Shown piece by piece: positions 48,401 through 61,100 of a stretch of 64,000 nt of DNA; positions within the stretch are counted from its first letter, which is position 1, and each line of letters starts with the position of its first letter. The translations under genes were made by a program, and so were the position numbers. The notes under the pieces are model-generated. The model was not told the DNA's origin. It did no database searches and worked only from the letters and a program-made list of their open reading frames with translations. Source of the stretch: Chamaelirium japonicum (lineage: Eukaryota; Streptophyta; Magnoliopsida; Liliales; Melanthiaceae); contig CANTAL010000199.1 of assembly GCA_947650365.1 (NCBI GenBank), positions 310,001 to 374,000 of the forward strand. Reading direction: 5' to 3'.

Positions 48401-49305
48401 CATTCTAAATCATTTATACAATCCATTCTAATTCATTCGCACGATCCATTCTAATTCATTCATACGATCTATTCTAATTTATTTGTACGATCCATTTTCG
48501 CACGATCCATTCTAATTCATACGTACGATCCATTCTAATTTATTCGCACGATCCATTCTAATTCATTCATACGATCCATTCTAATTCATTCATACAATCC
48601 ATTCTAATTCTTTCACACGAATGTATCCATTCTAATTCCTTCGTACGATCCATTCTAATTCATTCGTACGATCCATTCTAATTCATTCATACGTCATACG
48701 ATCCATTCTAATTTATTCATACAATCCATTCTAATTCTTTCGCACGAATGTATCCATTCTAATTCATTCGTACGATCCATTCTAATTCATTCATACGTCA
48801 TACGATCCATTCTAATTTATTCATACAATCCATTCTAATTCTTTCGCACGAATGTATCCATTCTAATTCATTCGTACGATCCATTCTAATTCATTCGCAC
48901 AAACTATTCTGTTTCATTCGTACGATCCATTCTAATTCATTCACATGATCCATTCTAATTCATTCATAAAATCCATTCTAATTCTTTTGCAGAATGTATC
49001 AATTCTAATTCATTTGTACGATCCATTCGTACGATCCATTCTAATTCATTCGTACGATCCAATTCTCATTCATTCGCACGATCCATTCTAATTCATTTAT
49101 ACGATCCATTCTAATTCATTCGTACGATCCATTCTAATTCATAAGTACGATCCATTCGAATTCATTCATACGATCCATTCTAATTCATTTATACGATCCA
49201 TTCTAATACATTCGCACGAATGTATCCATTCTAATTCATTCGTATGATCCATTCTAATTCATTCGCACGATCCATTCTAATTCATTCATACGATCCATTC
49301 TAATT
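45428..49305. repeat. 23-bp satellite, block I (mostly TTC form)
   Basis: TTC form with short GAA patches near 46875-46945 and 47385-47410. Many truncated monomers and partial duplications are present, for example two nearly identical ~125-bp stretches starting at ATACGTCATACGATCC near 48690 and 48808. No genes are visible. Confidence 0.93.
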
Positions 49306-50920
49306 AGAATGGATTAGAATGGATCGTACAAATGAATTAGAATGGATAGTGCGAATGAATTAGAATGGATCGTACGAATGAATTAGAATAGATAATGCGA
49401 ATGAATTAGAATGGATCGTACGAATGAATTAGAATGAATACATTCGTGCGAATGAATTAGAATGGATCGTACGAATGAGTAAGAATGGATCGTATGAATG
49501 AATTAGAATGGATCATGCGAATGAATTAGAATGGATCGTACGAATGAATTAAAATGGATCGTACGAATGAATTAGAATGGATCGTATGAATGATCGTATG
49601 AATGAATTAGAATGGATCGCACAATGGATCGTATGAATGAATTCGAATGGATCGTGTGAATGAATTAGAATGAATTAGAATGGATATTTTCGTGCGAAGG
49701 AATTAGAATGGATTGTACGAATGGAACATACGAAGAAATTAGAATGAATTAGAATGGATACATTCGTGCGAATGAATTAGAATGAGTCGTACGAATGAAT
49801 TATAATGGATACATTCGTGCGAATGAATTAGAATGGATCATATGAAAGAATTAGAATGAATTAGAATGGATCGTACATATGAAATTAGAATGGATCGTAC
49901 GAATGAATTAGAATGGATTAAAATGAATTAGAATGGATCGCACGAATGAACTAGAATGGATACATTCGTGCGAATGAAATGGAATGGATCGTATGAATGT
50001 CGCACAATCTATTCTAATTTATTCGTATATGAAGGAATTAAGGTGGATCGTACGAATGAATTAGAATGGATACATTCGGGCGAAAGAATTAGAATGGATT
50101 GTATGAATGAATTAGAATGGATCGTGCGAATGAATTAGAATGGATCGTACGAATGAATTAGAATGGATCGTGCGAATGAATTAGAATAGATCGTACGAAT
50201 GAATTAGAATGAATACATTTGTGCGAATGAATTAGAATGGATCGTACGAATGAGTAAGAATGGATCGTACGAATGAATTAGAATAGATTGTGCGAATGAA
50301 TTAGAACGGATACATTTGTGCGAAAGAATTAGAATGAATTGTATGAAAGAATTAGAATGGATCGTATGAATGAATTAGAATGGATCGTATGAATGAATTA
50401 GAATGGATCATCTGAATGAATTAGAATGGATCGTGCTAATTCATTCATACAATCCATTCTAATTCATTTGTACAATCCATTCTAATTCATTCGCACAATC
50501 TTTTCTAATTCATTCATACGATCATTCTAATTCATTCGCACGGTCCATTCTAATTCATTCGTACGATCCATTCTAATTCATTCGTACTAATTCATTCGTA
50601 CGATCCATTCTAATTCATTCATACGATCCATTCTAATTCATTCGTATGATCCATTCTAATTCATTCGCACGATCCATTCTAATTCATTCATACGATCCCA
50701 TCTATTTCATTTATACGACCCATTCTAATTCATTCGCACGAATGTATCCATTCTAATTCATTCGTACGATCCATTCTGATTCATTCGCACAATCCATTCT
50801 AATTCTTTCGCATGAATGCATCCATTTTAATTCATTCGTACGATCCATTCTAATTCATTCGCACGATCCATTCTAATTCATTCATACGACCCATTCTATT
50901 TCATTCATTTGATCCATTCG
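49306..50920. repeat. 23-bp satellite, block J, with duplication Z copy 2
   Basis: GAA form to about 50435 (with a TTC patch at 50000-50030), then TTC form. It carries the second copies of the Z landmarks (49588, 49999, 50435). The 60-aa frame at 49956-50138 is produced by the satellite. Confidence 0.93.
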
Positions 50921-52190
50921 TGCGAAAGAGTTAGAATGGATTGTATGAATGAATTAGAATGGATTGTATGAATGAATTAGAATAGATCGTGAGAATGAAT
51001 TAGAATGGATCGTATGAATGAATTAGAATGGATCGTATGAATGAATTAGAATGGATCTTATGAATGAATTCGAATAGATCGTACGAATGAATTAGAATGG
51101 ATACATTCGTGCGAAAGAATTAGAATGGATTGTGCGAATGAATTAGAATGGATCATACGAATGAATTAGAATGGATACATTCGTGGGAATGAATTAGAAT
51201 GGATCGTTTGAATGAACTAGATTGGATCGTATAAATGAATTAGAATGGATCGTACGAATGAATTAGAATGGATCAAACGAATGAATTAGAATGGATCGTA
51301 TGAATTAATTATAATGGATCGTGCAAACAAATTAGAATGGATCGTACGAATGAATTAGAATGGATCGTATGAATGAATTAGAATGGATCATGCGAATGAA
51401 ATAGAATGGATCGTACGAATGAATTAGAATGGATACATTCGTGCGAATGAATTAGAATGGATCGTACGAATGATTAAGAATTGATCGTACGAATGAAATA
51501 GAATGGATCGTATGAATGAATTAGAATGGATCATCCGAATGAATTAGATTGGATCTTGTGAATGAGTTAGAATGGATCGTACGAATGAATTAGAATAGAT
51601 ACATTCGTTTGAATGAATTAGAATGGATCGTATGAATGAATTAGAATTGATCGTATGAATGAATTCGAATGGATCGTACGAATGAATTAGAATGGATACA
51701 TTTGTGCGAGAGAATTAGAATGGATTGTATGAATGAATTAAAATGGATCATATGAATGAATTAGAATGGATCATGCAAATGAACTAGAATACATCGTACG
51801 AATGAATTAGAATGGATCGTATGAATGAATTAGAATGGATCGTGCGAATGAATTAGAATGGATCGTACGAATGAATTAGAATGGATCGTATGAATGAATT
51901 CAAATGGATCGTACGAATGAATTAGAATGGATACATTCGTGTGAATGAATTAGAATGGATCATATGAAGGAATTAGGGTGGATCGTACGAATGAATTAGA
52001 ATGGATCGTACGAATGAAATAGAATGGATCATGCGAATGAATTATAATTGATCGTACGAATGAATTAGAATGGATACATTCGTACGAATGAATTAGAATG
52101 GATCGTATGAATGAATTAGAATGGATCGTACGAATGAATTAGAATGAATCGTAGGAATGGATCGTACGAATGAAATAGACTTGTTGGATC
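50921..52190 (+). repeat. Satellite duplication Y, copy 1 (offset exactly 5961 bp)
   Basis: TGCGAAAGAG at 50921 and 56882, the CATA(T/A)GAAGGAATTAGGG patch at 51961 and 57922, and the AGAC(T)(T/A)GTTGGATCG inversion joint at 52180 and 58141 all give an offset of exactly 5961 bp. So over ~1.26 kb there is no net length change despite scattered substitutions. Homology extends left to about 50.67/56.63 kb. Confidence 0.9.
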
Positions 52191-55100
52191 GATTCTAATT
52201 CATTCACACGATCCATTCTAATTCATTCATACGATCCATTCTAATTCATTCATACGATCCATTCTAATTCATTCGTACGAATGTATCCATTCAAATTCAT
52301 TTAAACGATCCATTCCAATTCATTCAAACGATCCATTCTAATTCATTCGCACGAATGTATCCAATCTAATTCATTCGTACGATCCATTCGATTTCATTCG
52401 CACGATCCATTTTAATTCATTCATACGATCCATTCTAATTCATTCGTACGATCCATTCTAATTAATTCGCACGAATGTATCAATTCTAATTCATTCGTAC
52501 GATCCATTCTAATTCATTCGCACGATCCATTCTAATTCATTCATACGATCCATTCTAATTCATTCGTATGATCCATTATAATTCATTCGCACGATCCATT
52601 CTAATTCATTCATACGATCCCATCTAATTGATTCATATAATCCATTCAAATTCTTTCGCACGAATGCATCTATTCTAATTCATTCGTACGATCCATTCGA
52701 ATTCATTCATACGATCCATTCTAATTCATTCATACGATCCATTCTAATTCATTCGCACGAATGTATCAATTCTAATTCTTTCGTACGATCCATTCTAATT
52801 CATTCGCATGATCCAATCTAATTCATTCGCACGATCTATTCTAATTCATTAGCATGATCCATCTAATTCATTCGCATGATCCATTCTATTTTATTCGTAC
52901 GATCCATTCTTACTCAATGAATTAGAATGGATCGTGCGAATGAATTAGAATGGATCCTACGAATGAATTAGAATGGATACATTCGTGCGATAAATTAGAG
53001 TAGATCGTACGAATGAGTAAGAATGGATCGTACGAAAAAAATAGAATGGATCGTAGGAACGAATTAGAATGGATCGTACGAATGAATTAGAATGGATACA
53101 TTCGTGCGAATGAATTAGAATGGATCGTATGAGTGAATTAGAATGGATCGTATGAATGAATTCGAATGGATCGTACGAATGAATTCGAATGGATACATTC
53201 GTGCGAATGAATTAGAATGGATCGTATGAATAAAATAGAATGGATCGTATGAATGAATTCGAATGGATCGTTCAAATGAATTAGAGTGGATCGTATAAAT
53301 GAATTAGAATGGATAGCATGAATGAATTAGAATGGATCGTGCGAATGAATTAGAATGGATCGTACGAATGAATTAGAATGGATACATTCGTGCGAATGAA
53401 TTAGAATGGATCGTATGAGTGAATTAGAATGGATCGTATGAATAAATTCGAATGGATCGTATGAATAAATTATAATAGATGCATTCGTGCGAAAGAATTT
53501 GAATGGATTATATGAATGAATTAGATTGGATCATATGAATGAATTAGAATGGATAGTGCGAATGAATTAGAATGGATCGTACGAATGAATTAGAATGGAT
53601 CATATAAATGAATTAGAATGGATCGTGCGAATGAATTAGAATGGATCGTACGAATGAATTAGAATGGATCGTATGAATAAATTCGAATGGTTCGTACGAA
53701 TGAATTAGATAGGATCGTGCAAATGAATTAGAATGGATCGTATGAATGAATTAGAATGGATACATTCATTCAAAAGAATTAGAATGGATTGTATGAATAA
53801 ATTAGAATGGATCGTGCAAATGAATTAGAATGGATCGTACTAAAGAATTAGAATGGATCATACGAAGGGATTAGAATGGATCGTACGAAGGAATTAGAAT
53901 GGATCGTACGAATGAATTAGAATGGATCATGCAAATAAATTAGAATGGATTGTATGAATGAATTAGAATGGATTGTATGAATGTATCCATTCTAATTCAT
54001 TCCTTGGCACAATCTATTCTAATTCATTCGTACGATCCATTCTAATTCATTCATTCAGATGATCCATTCTATTTCATACATACGATCCATTCTAATTCAT
54101 TTGCACGAATGTATTCATTCGCACAATCTATTCTAATTCACTCGTACGATCGATTCAAATTCATTAGCACAATCCATTCTAATTCATTCGTACGATCCAT
54201 TCTATTTCATTCGTACGATCCATTCTTGCTAATTCGTACGATCCATTCTAATTCATTCGCACGAATGTATTCATTCTAATTCATTTATATGATCCATTCT
54301 AATTCATTCGCACGATCCATTCTAATTCATTCATAGGATCCATTCTAATTCATTCGTACGATCCATTCTAATTCATTCGCACAATCTATTCTAATTCATT
54401 CGTACGAATCCATTCTAATGGATCGTACGAATGAGTAAGAATAGATTGTGCGAATGAATTAGAATGGATTGTGCGTATGAATTAGAATGGATACATTTGT
54501 GCGAAACATATAGAATGGATTGTATGAATGAATTAGAATGGATCGTATAAATGAATTAGAATGGATCGTATGAATGAACTAGAATGGATCGTCCTAATGA
54601 ATTAGAATGGATCGTGCTAATTCATTCATACAATCCATTCTAATTCATTTGTACAATCCATTCTAATTCATTCGCACAATCTATTCTAATTCATTCGTAC
54701 GATCCATTCTAATTCATTCGCACGATCCATTCTAATTCATTCATACGATCCATTCTAATTCATTCATACTAATTCATACGATCCATTCTAATTCATTCGT
54801 ACGATCCATTCTAATTCATTTGCATGAATTAGAATGGATACATTCGTGCGAATGAATTAGAATGGATCGTACGAATGAGTAAGAATGGATCGTACGAATG
54901 AAATAGAATGGATCGTACGAATGAATTAGAATGGTTCGTGCTATTTAATTAGAATGGATCGTACGAATGAATTCATTCTAATTCATACGATCCATTCTAA
55001 TTCATTCTAATTCATGCATACGATCGTACGAATGAATAAGAATGGATCGTACGAATGAAATAGAATGGATCATACGAATGAATTAGAATGGATCGTGCTA

Positions 55101-56881
55101 ATGAATTAGAATATATCATACGAATGAATTAGAATAAATTGTGCGAATGAATTAGAATGGGTCGTATGAATGAATTAAAATGGATCGTATGAATGAATTA
55201 GAATGGATCATGCGAATGAATTAGAATGGATCGTACGAATGAATTAAAATGGATCGTATGAATGAATTAGAATAGATTGTGCGAATGAATTAGAATGGAT
55301 CGTACGAATGAATTAGAATGGATACATACGAAAGAATCAATTAGAATGGATCGTACAAATGAATTAGAATGGATACATTCGTGCGAATGAATTAGAATGG
55401 ATCGTATGAATGAATTAGAATGGATTCATTCGTACGATCCATTCTAATTCAATCGCACGAATGTATGCATTCTAATTCATTCGTACGATCCATTCTAATT
55501 CATTCATACGATCCATTCTAATTCATTAGCACGATCCATTCTAATACATTCGTACGATCCATTCTAATTCATTCATACGATCCATTCTAATTCATTTGCA
55601 TGAATGTATCCATTCAAATTCAGTCGTACGATCCATTCTAATTCATTCGCACAATCTATTCTAATTCATTCGTACGATTCATTCTAATTCATTACCACGA
55701 TCCAATCTAATTCATTCGTACGTTCCATTCTAATTTTTTCTAATTCGAATTCATTCAAACGATCCATTCGAATTCTTTCGCACGATCCATTCTAATTCAT
55801 TCATACGATCCATTCTAGTTCATTCGTACGATCCATTCTAATTCATTCGCACGATCCATTCTAATTCATTCATACGATCCATTCTTATTCTTTCTCACGA
55901 ATGTATCAATTCTAATTCATTCGTATGATCCATTCTAATTCATTCGCACAATCTATTCTAATTCATTCGTACGATCCATTCTAATTCATTAGCACGATCC
56001 ATTCTAATTCATTCGTACGATCCATTCTATTTCATTCGTACGATCCATTCTTACTCATTCGTACGATCCATTCTAATTCATTCGCATGAATGTATCCTTT
56101 ATAATTCATTCATACGATCCATTATAATTCATTCGCACGATCCATTCTAATTCATTCATACGATACAATCTAATTCATTCATACGATCCATTCTAATTCA
56201 TTCCCACGAATGTATCCATTCTAATTCATTCGTATGATCCATTCTAATTCATTCGCACAATCTATTCTAATTCATTCGTACGATCCATTCTAATTTATTA
56301 GCACGATCCATTCTAATTCATTCGTACGATCCATTCTATTTCATTCGTACGATCCATTCTTACTCATTCGTACGATCTATTCTAATTCATTTGCACGAAT
56401 GTATCCATTCTAATTCATTCGTACGGTCCATTCTAATTCATTCGCACCATCTATTCTAATTCATTCGTACGATCCATTCTAATTCATTTGTATGATCCAT
56501 TCTAATTCATTCGCACGATCCATTCTAATTCATTCATACGATCCATTCTAATTCATTCGTACGATCCATTCTAATTCATTCGTACGATCCATTCTAACTC
56601 ATTCGCATGATCCATTCCAATTCATTCATACGATCCCATCTAATTCATTCATACGATCTCATCTAATTCATTTATACGATCCATTCTAATTTATTCGCAC
56701 GAATGTATCCATTCTAATTTATTCGTACGATCCATTCTAATTCATTCGCACAATCCATTCTAATTCTTTCGCATGAATGTATCCATTCTAATTCATTCGT
56801 ACGATCCATTCTAATTCATTCGCACGATCCATTCTAATTCATTCATACGATCCATTCTATTTCATTCATTCGATCCATTCG
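52191..56881. repeat. 23-bp satellite, block L (mixed orientation)
   Basis: TTC form to 52918, GAA form to about 53985, TTC form to 54412, GAA form to 54615, TTC form to 54822, GAA form to 54970, TTC form to 55025 (joint ACGATCGTACG), GAA form to 55430, TTC form to 56881. A 309-bp higher-order unit runs 56030-56338. The 52.9-54.4 kb part reappears at 59.6-60.8 kb. Confidence 0.93.
56030..56338 (-). repeat. 309-bp higher-order unit, right-hand example
   Basis: The CTATTTC variant recurs with TTT at 56030 and 56339. Thirteen monomers lie between, two of them 28 bp (CGCATGAATGTATCC and CCCACGAATGTATCC). Confidence 0.8.
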
Positions 56882-58155
56882 TGCGAAAGAGTTAGAATGG
56901 ATTGTATGAATGAATTTGAATGGATCGTATGAATGAATTAGAATGGATAGTGCGAATGAATTAGAATGGATCGTATGAATGAATTAGAATGGATCATATG
57001 AATGAATTAGAATGGATCGTATGAATGAATTTGAATGGATCGTACGAATGAATTAGAATGGATACATTTTTGCGAAAGAATTAGAATGGATTTTGTGAAT
57101 GAATTAGAATGGATCGTACGAATGAATTAGAATGGATACATTCGTGCGAATGAATTAGAATGGATCGTATGAATGAATTAGATTGGATCGTATGAATGAA
57201 TTAGAATGGATCGTGCGAATGAATTAGAATGGATCGTACGAATGAATTAGAATGGATCGTATGAATTAATTAGAATGGATCGTGCAAATGAATTAGAATG
57301 GATCGTACGAATGAATTAGAATGGATCGTATGTATGAATTAGAATGGATCATGCAAATGAATTAGAATGGATCGTACGAATGAATTAGAATGGATACATT
57401 CGTGCGAATGAATTAGAATGGATAGTATGAATAAGTAAGAATGGATCGTACGAATGAAATAGAATGAATCGTACGAAAGAATTAGAATGGATCGTGCGAA
57501 TGAATTAGATTGGATCGTGCGAATGAATTAGAATGGATCGTACGAATGAATTAGAATGGATACATTCGTGCGAATGAATTAGAATGGATCGTTTGAATCA
57601 ATTAGAATGGATCGTATGAATGAATTTGAATGGATCGTACGAATGAATTAGAATGGATTCATTCGTACGAGAGAATTAGAATGGATTGTATGAATGAATT
57701 AGAATGGACCGTATGAATGAATTAAAATGGATCGTACAAATGAACTAGAATAGATCGTACGAATGAATTAGAATGGATCGTATGAATGAATTAGAATGGA
57801 TCGTGCGAATGAATTAGAATGGACTGTACGAATGAATTAGAATGGATCGTATGAATAAATTCGAATGGATCGTACGAATGAATTAGAATGGATACATTCG
57901 TGCGAATGAATTAGAATGGATCATAAGAAGGAATTAGGGTGGATCGTACGAATGAATTATAATGGATCGTACGAATGAATTAGAATGGATCATGCGAATG
58001 AATTAGAATGGATCATACGAATGAATTAGAATGGATACATTCATACGAATGAATTAGAATGGATCGTATGAATGAATTAGAATGGATCGTACGATTGAAT
58101 TAGAATGAATCGTAGGAATGGATCGTACGAATGAAATAGACTAGTTGGATCGATT
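56882..58155 (+). repeat. Satellite duplication Y, copy 2
   Basis: Second copy of the 50921-52190 block at a constant 5961-bp offset, ending at the same non-satellite joint (AGACTAGTTGGATCG). Confidence 0.9.
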
Positions 58156-61100
58156 CTAATTTATTCGCATGATCCATTCTAATTCATTCATACGATCCAT
58201 TCTAATTCATTCATACAATCCATTCTAATTCATTCGTACAAATGTATCCATTCTAATTCATTCATACGATCCATTCTAATTCATTCGCACGAATGTATCT
58301 ATTCTAATTTATTCGCACGAATGTATCCATTCTAATTCAGTCGTACGATCCATTCTAATTCATTCGCACAATCTAATCTAATTTATTCGCACGATCCATT
58401 CTAATTCATTTGTACGATCCATTCTATTTCATTCATACGATCCATTCTAATTCGTGTGAATGAATTAGATTGGATCATACAAATGAATTAGAATGGATCG
58501 TGCGAATGAATTAGAATGGATCGTACGAATGAATTAGAATGGATATATTCTAATTCATTCCCACGATCCATTCTAATTCATTCATACGATCCATTCTAAT
58601 TCATTCGTACGATCCATTCTAATTCAATAGCACGATTCATTCTAATTCATTCGTATGATCCATTCTATTTCATTCGTACGATCCATTCTTACTGATTGAA
58701 TTAGAATGGATCATCCGAATGAATTAGAATGGATCGTACAAATGAATTAGAATGGATACATTCGTGTGAATGAATTAGAATAAATCGTACGAATGAGTAA
58801 GAATGGATCGTACGAATGAAATAGAATGGATCGTAGGAACGAATTAGAATGGATCGTATGAATGAATTAGAATGGATACATTCGTGTGAATGAATTACAA
58901 TGGATCGTATGAATGAATTAGAATGGATCGTATGAATGAATTCGAATGGATCGTACGAATGAATTAGAATGGATGCATTCGTGCGAAAGAATTATAATGG
59001 ATTGTATGAATGAATTAGAATGGATCGTATGAATGAATTAGAATGGATCGTGCGAATGAATTAGAATGGATCGTACAAATGAATTAGAATGAATCGTAAG
59101 AATGAATTAGAATGGATACATTCTAATTCATTCCCACGATCCATTCTAATTCCTTTATACGATGCATTCTAATTCATTCGTATGATCCATTCTAATTCAT
59201 TCGCACGAATGTATCCATTCTAATTTATTCGTACGATCCATTCTAATTCATTCGCACGATCCAATCTAATTCATTCGCTCTATCCATTCTAATTCATTCG
59301 TACGATCCATTCTATTTCATTCGTACGATCCATTCTAATTCGTGCGAATGAATTAGATTGGATCATACAAATGATTTAGAATGGATCGTGCGAATGAATT
59401 AGAATGGATCGTACGAATGAATTATAATAGATTGTGCGAATAAATTAGAATGGATCGTACGAATGAATTAGAATGGATACATTCTAATTCATTCCCACGA
59501 TCCATTCAAATTCATTCATACGATCCATTCTAATTCATTCGTACGATCCATTCTAATTCATTAGCACGATCCATTCTAATTCATTCGTATGATCCATTCT
59601 ATTTCATTCGTACGATCCATTCTTACTCAATGAATTAGATTGGATCGTGCGAATGAATTAGAATGGATCATACGAATGAATTAGAATGGATACATTCGTG
59701 CGAATGAATTAGAATAGATCGTACGAATGAGCAAGAATGGATCTACGAATAAAATAGAAAGTATCGTAGGAACGAATTAGAATGGATCGTACGAATAAAT
59801 TAGAATGGATACATTCGTGCGAATGAATTAGAATGGATCGTATGAATGAATTAGAATGGATCGTATGAATGAATTCGAATGGATCAAACGAATGAATTAA
59901 AATAGATGCATTCGTCCGAAAGAATTAGAATAGATCGTATGAATGAATTAGAATGGATCGTGCGAATGAATTAGAATGGATCATATGAATGAATTCAAAT
60001 GGTTCGTACGAATGAATTAGAATGGATACATTCGTGTGAATGAATTAGAATGGATCATACGAAGGAATTAGGGTGGATCGTACGAATGAATTAAAATGGA
60101 TCGTACGAATGAATTAGAATGGATCGTGTGAATGAATTAGAATGGATCGTATGAATGAATTAGAAAGGATACATTCATGCAAAAGAATTAGAATGGATTG
60201 TATGAATGAATTAGAATGGATCGTGCAAATGAATTAGAATGGATTGTACGAAAGAATTAGAATGGATCGTACGAAGAAATTAGAATGGATCGTACGAATG
60301 AATTAGAATGGATCATGCGAATGAATTAGAATGGATTGTACGAATGTATCCATTATAATTCATTCCTGGGCACAATCTATTCTAATTCATTCGTATGATC
60401 CATTCTTATTCATTCATTCGTACGATCCATTCTATTTCATACGTACGATCCATTCTAATTCATTCGCATGAATGTATTCCTTCGCACAATCTGTTCTAAT
60501 TCATTCGTACGATCGATTCTAATTCATTAGCACGATCTATTCTAATTCATTCGTATGATCCATTCTGTTTCATTCGTACGATCCATTCTTACTCATTCGT
60601 ACGATCCATTCTTACTCATTCGTACGATCCATTCTAATTCATTCGCACGAATGTATTCATTCTAATTCATTCGTACGATCCATTCTAATTCATTCGCATG
60701 ATCCATTCTAATTCATTCATACGATCCATTCTAATTCATTCGTACGATCCATTCGAATTCATTCGCACAATCAAGTCTAATTCATTCGTACGAATCTATT
60801 CTAATGGATCGTACGAATGAGTAAGAATAGATTGTGCGAATGAATTAGAATGGATCGTACGAATGAATTAGAATGGATACATTCGTGCGAATGAATTAAA
60901 TGGATCGTATGAATGAATTAGATTGGATCGTATGAATGAATTAGAATGGATCGTGCGAATGAATTAGAATGGATCGTACAAATAAATTAGAATGGATACA
61001 TTCATGCGAAAGAATTAGAATGGATTAGAATAGATCGTATGAATTAATTCATTTGTACGATCCATTCTAATTCATTCGTACGATCCAATCTAATTCATTC

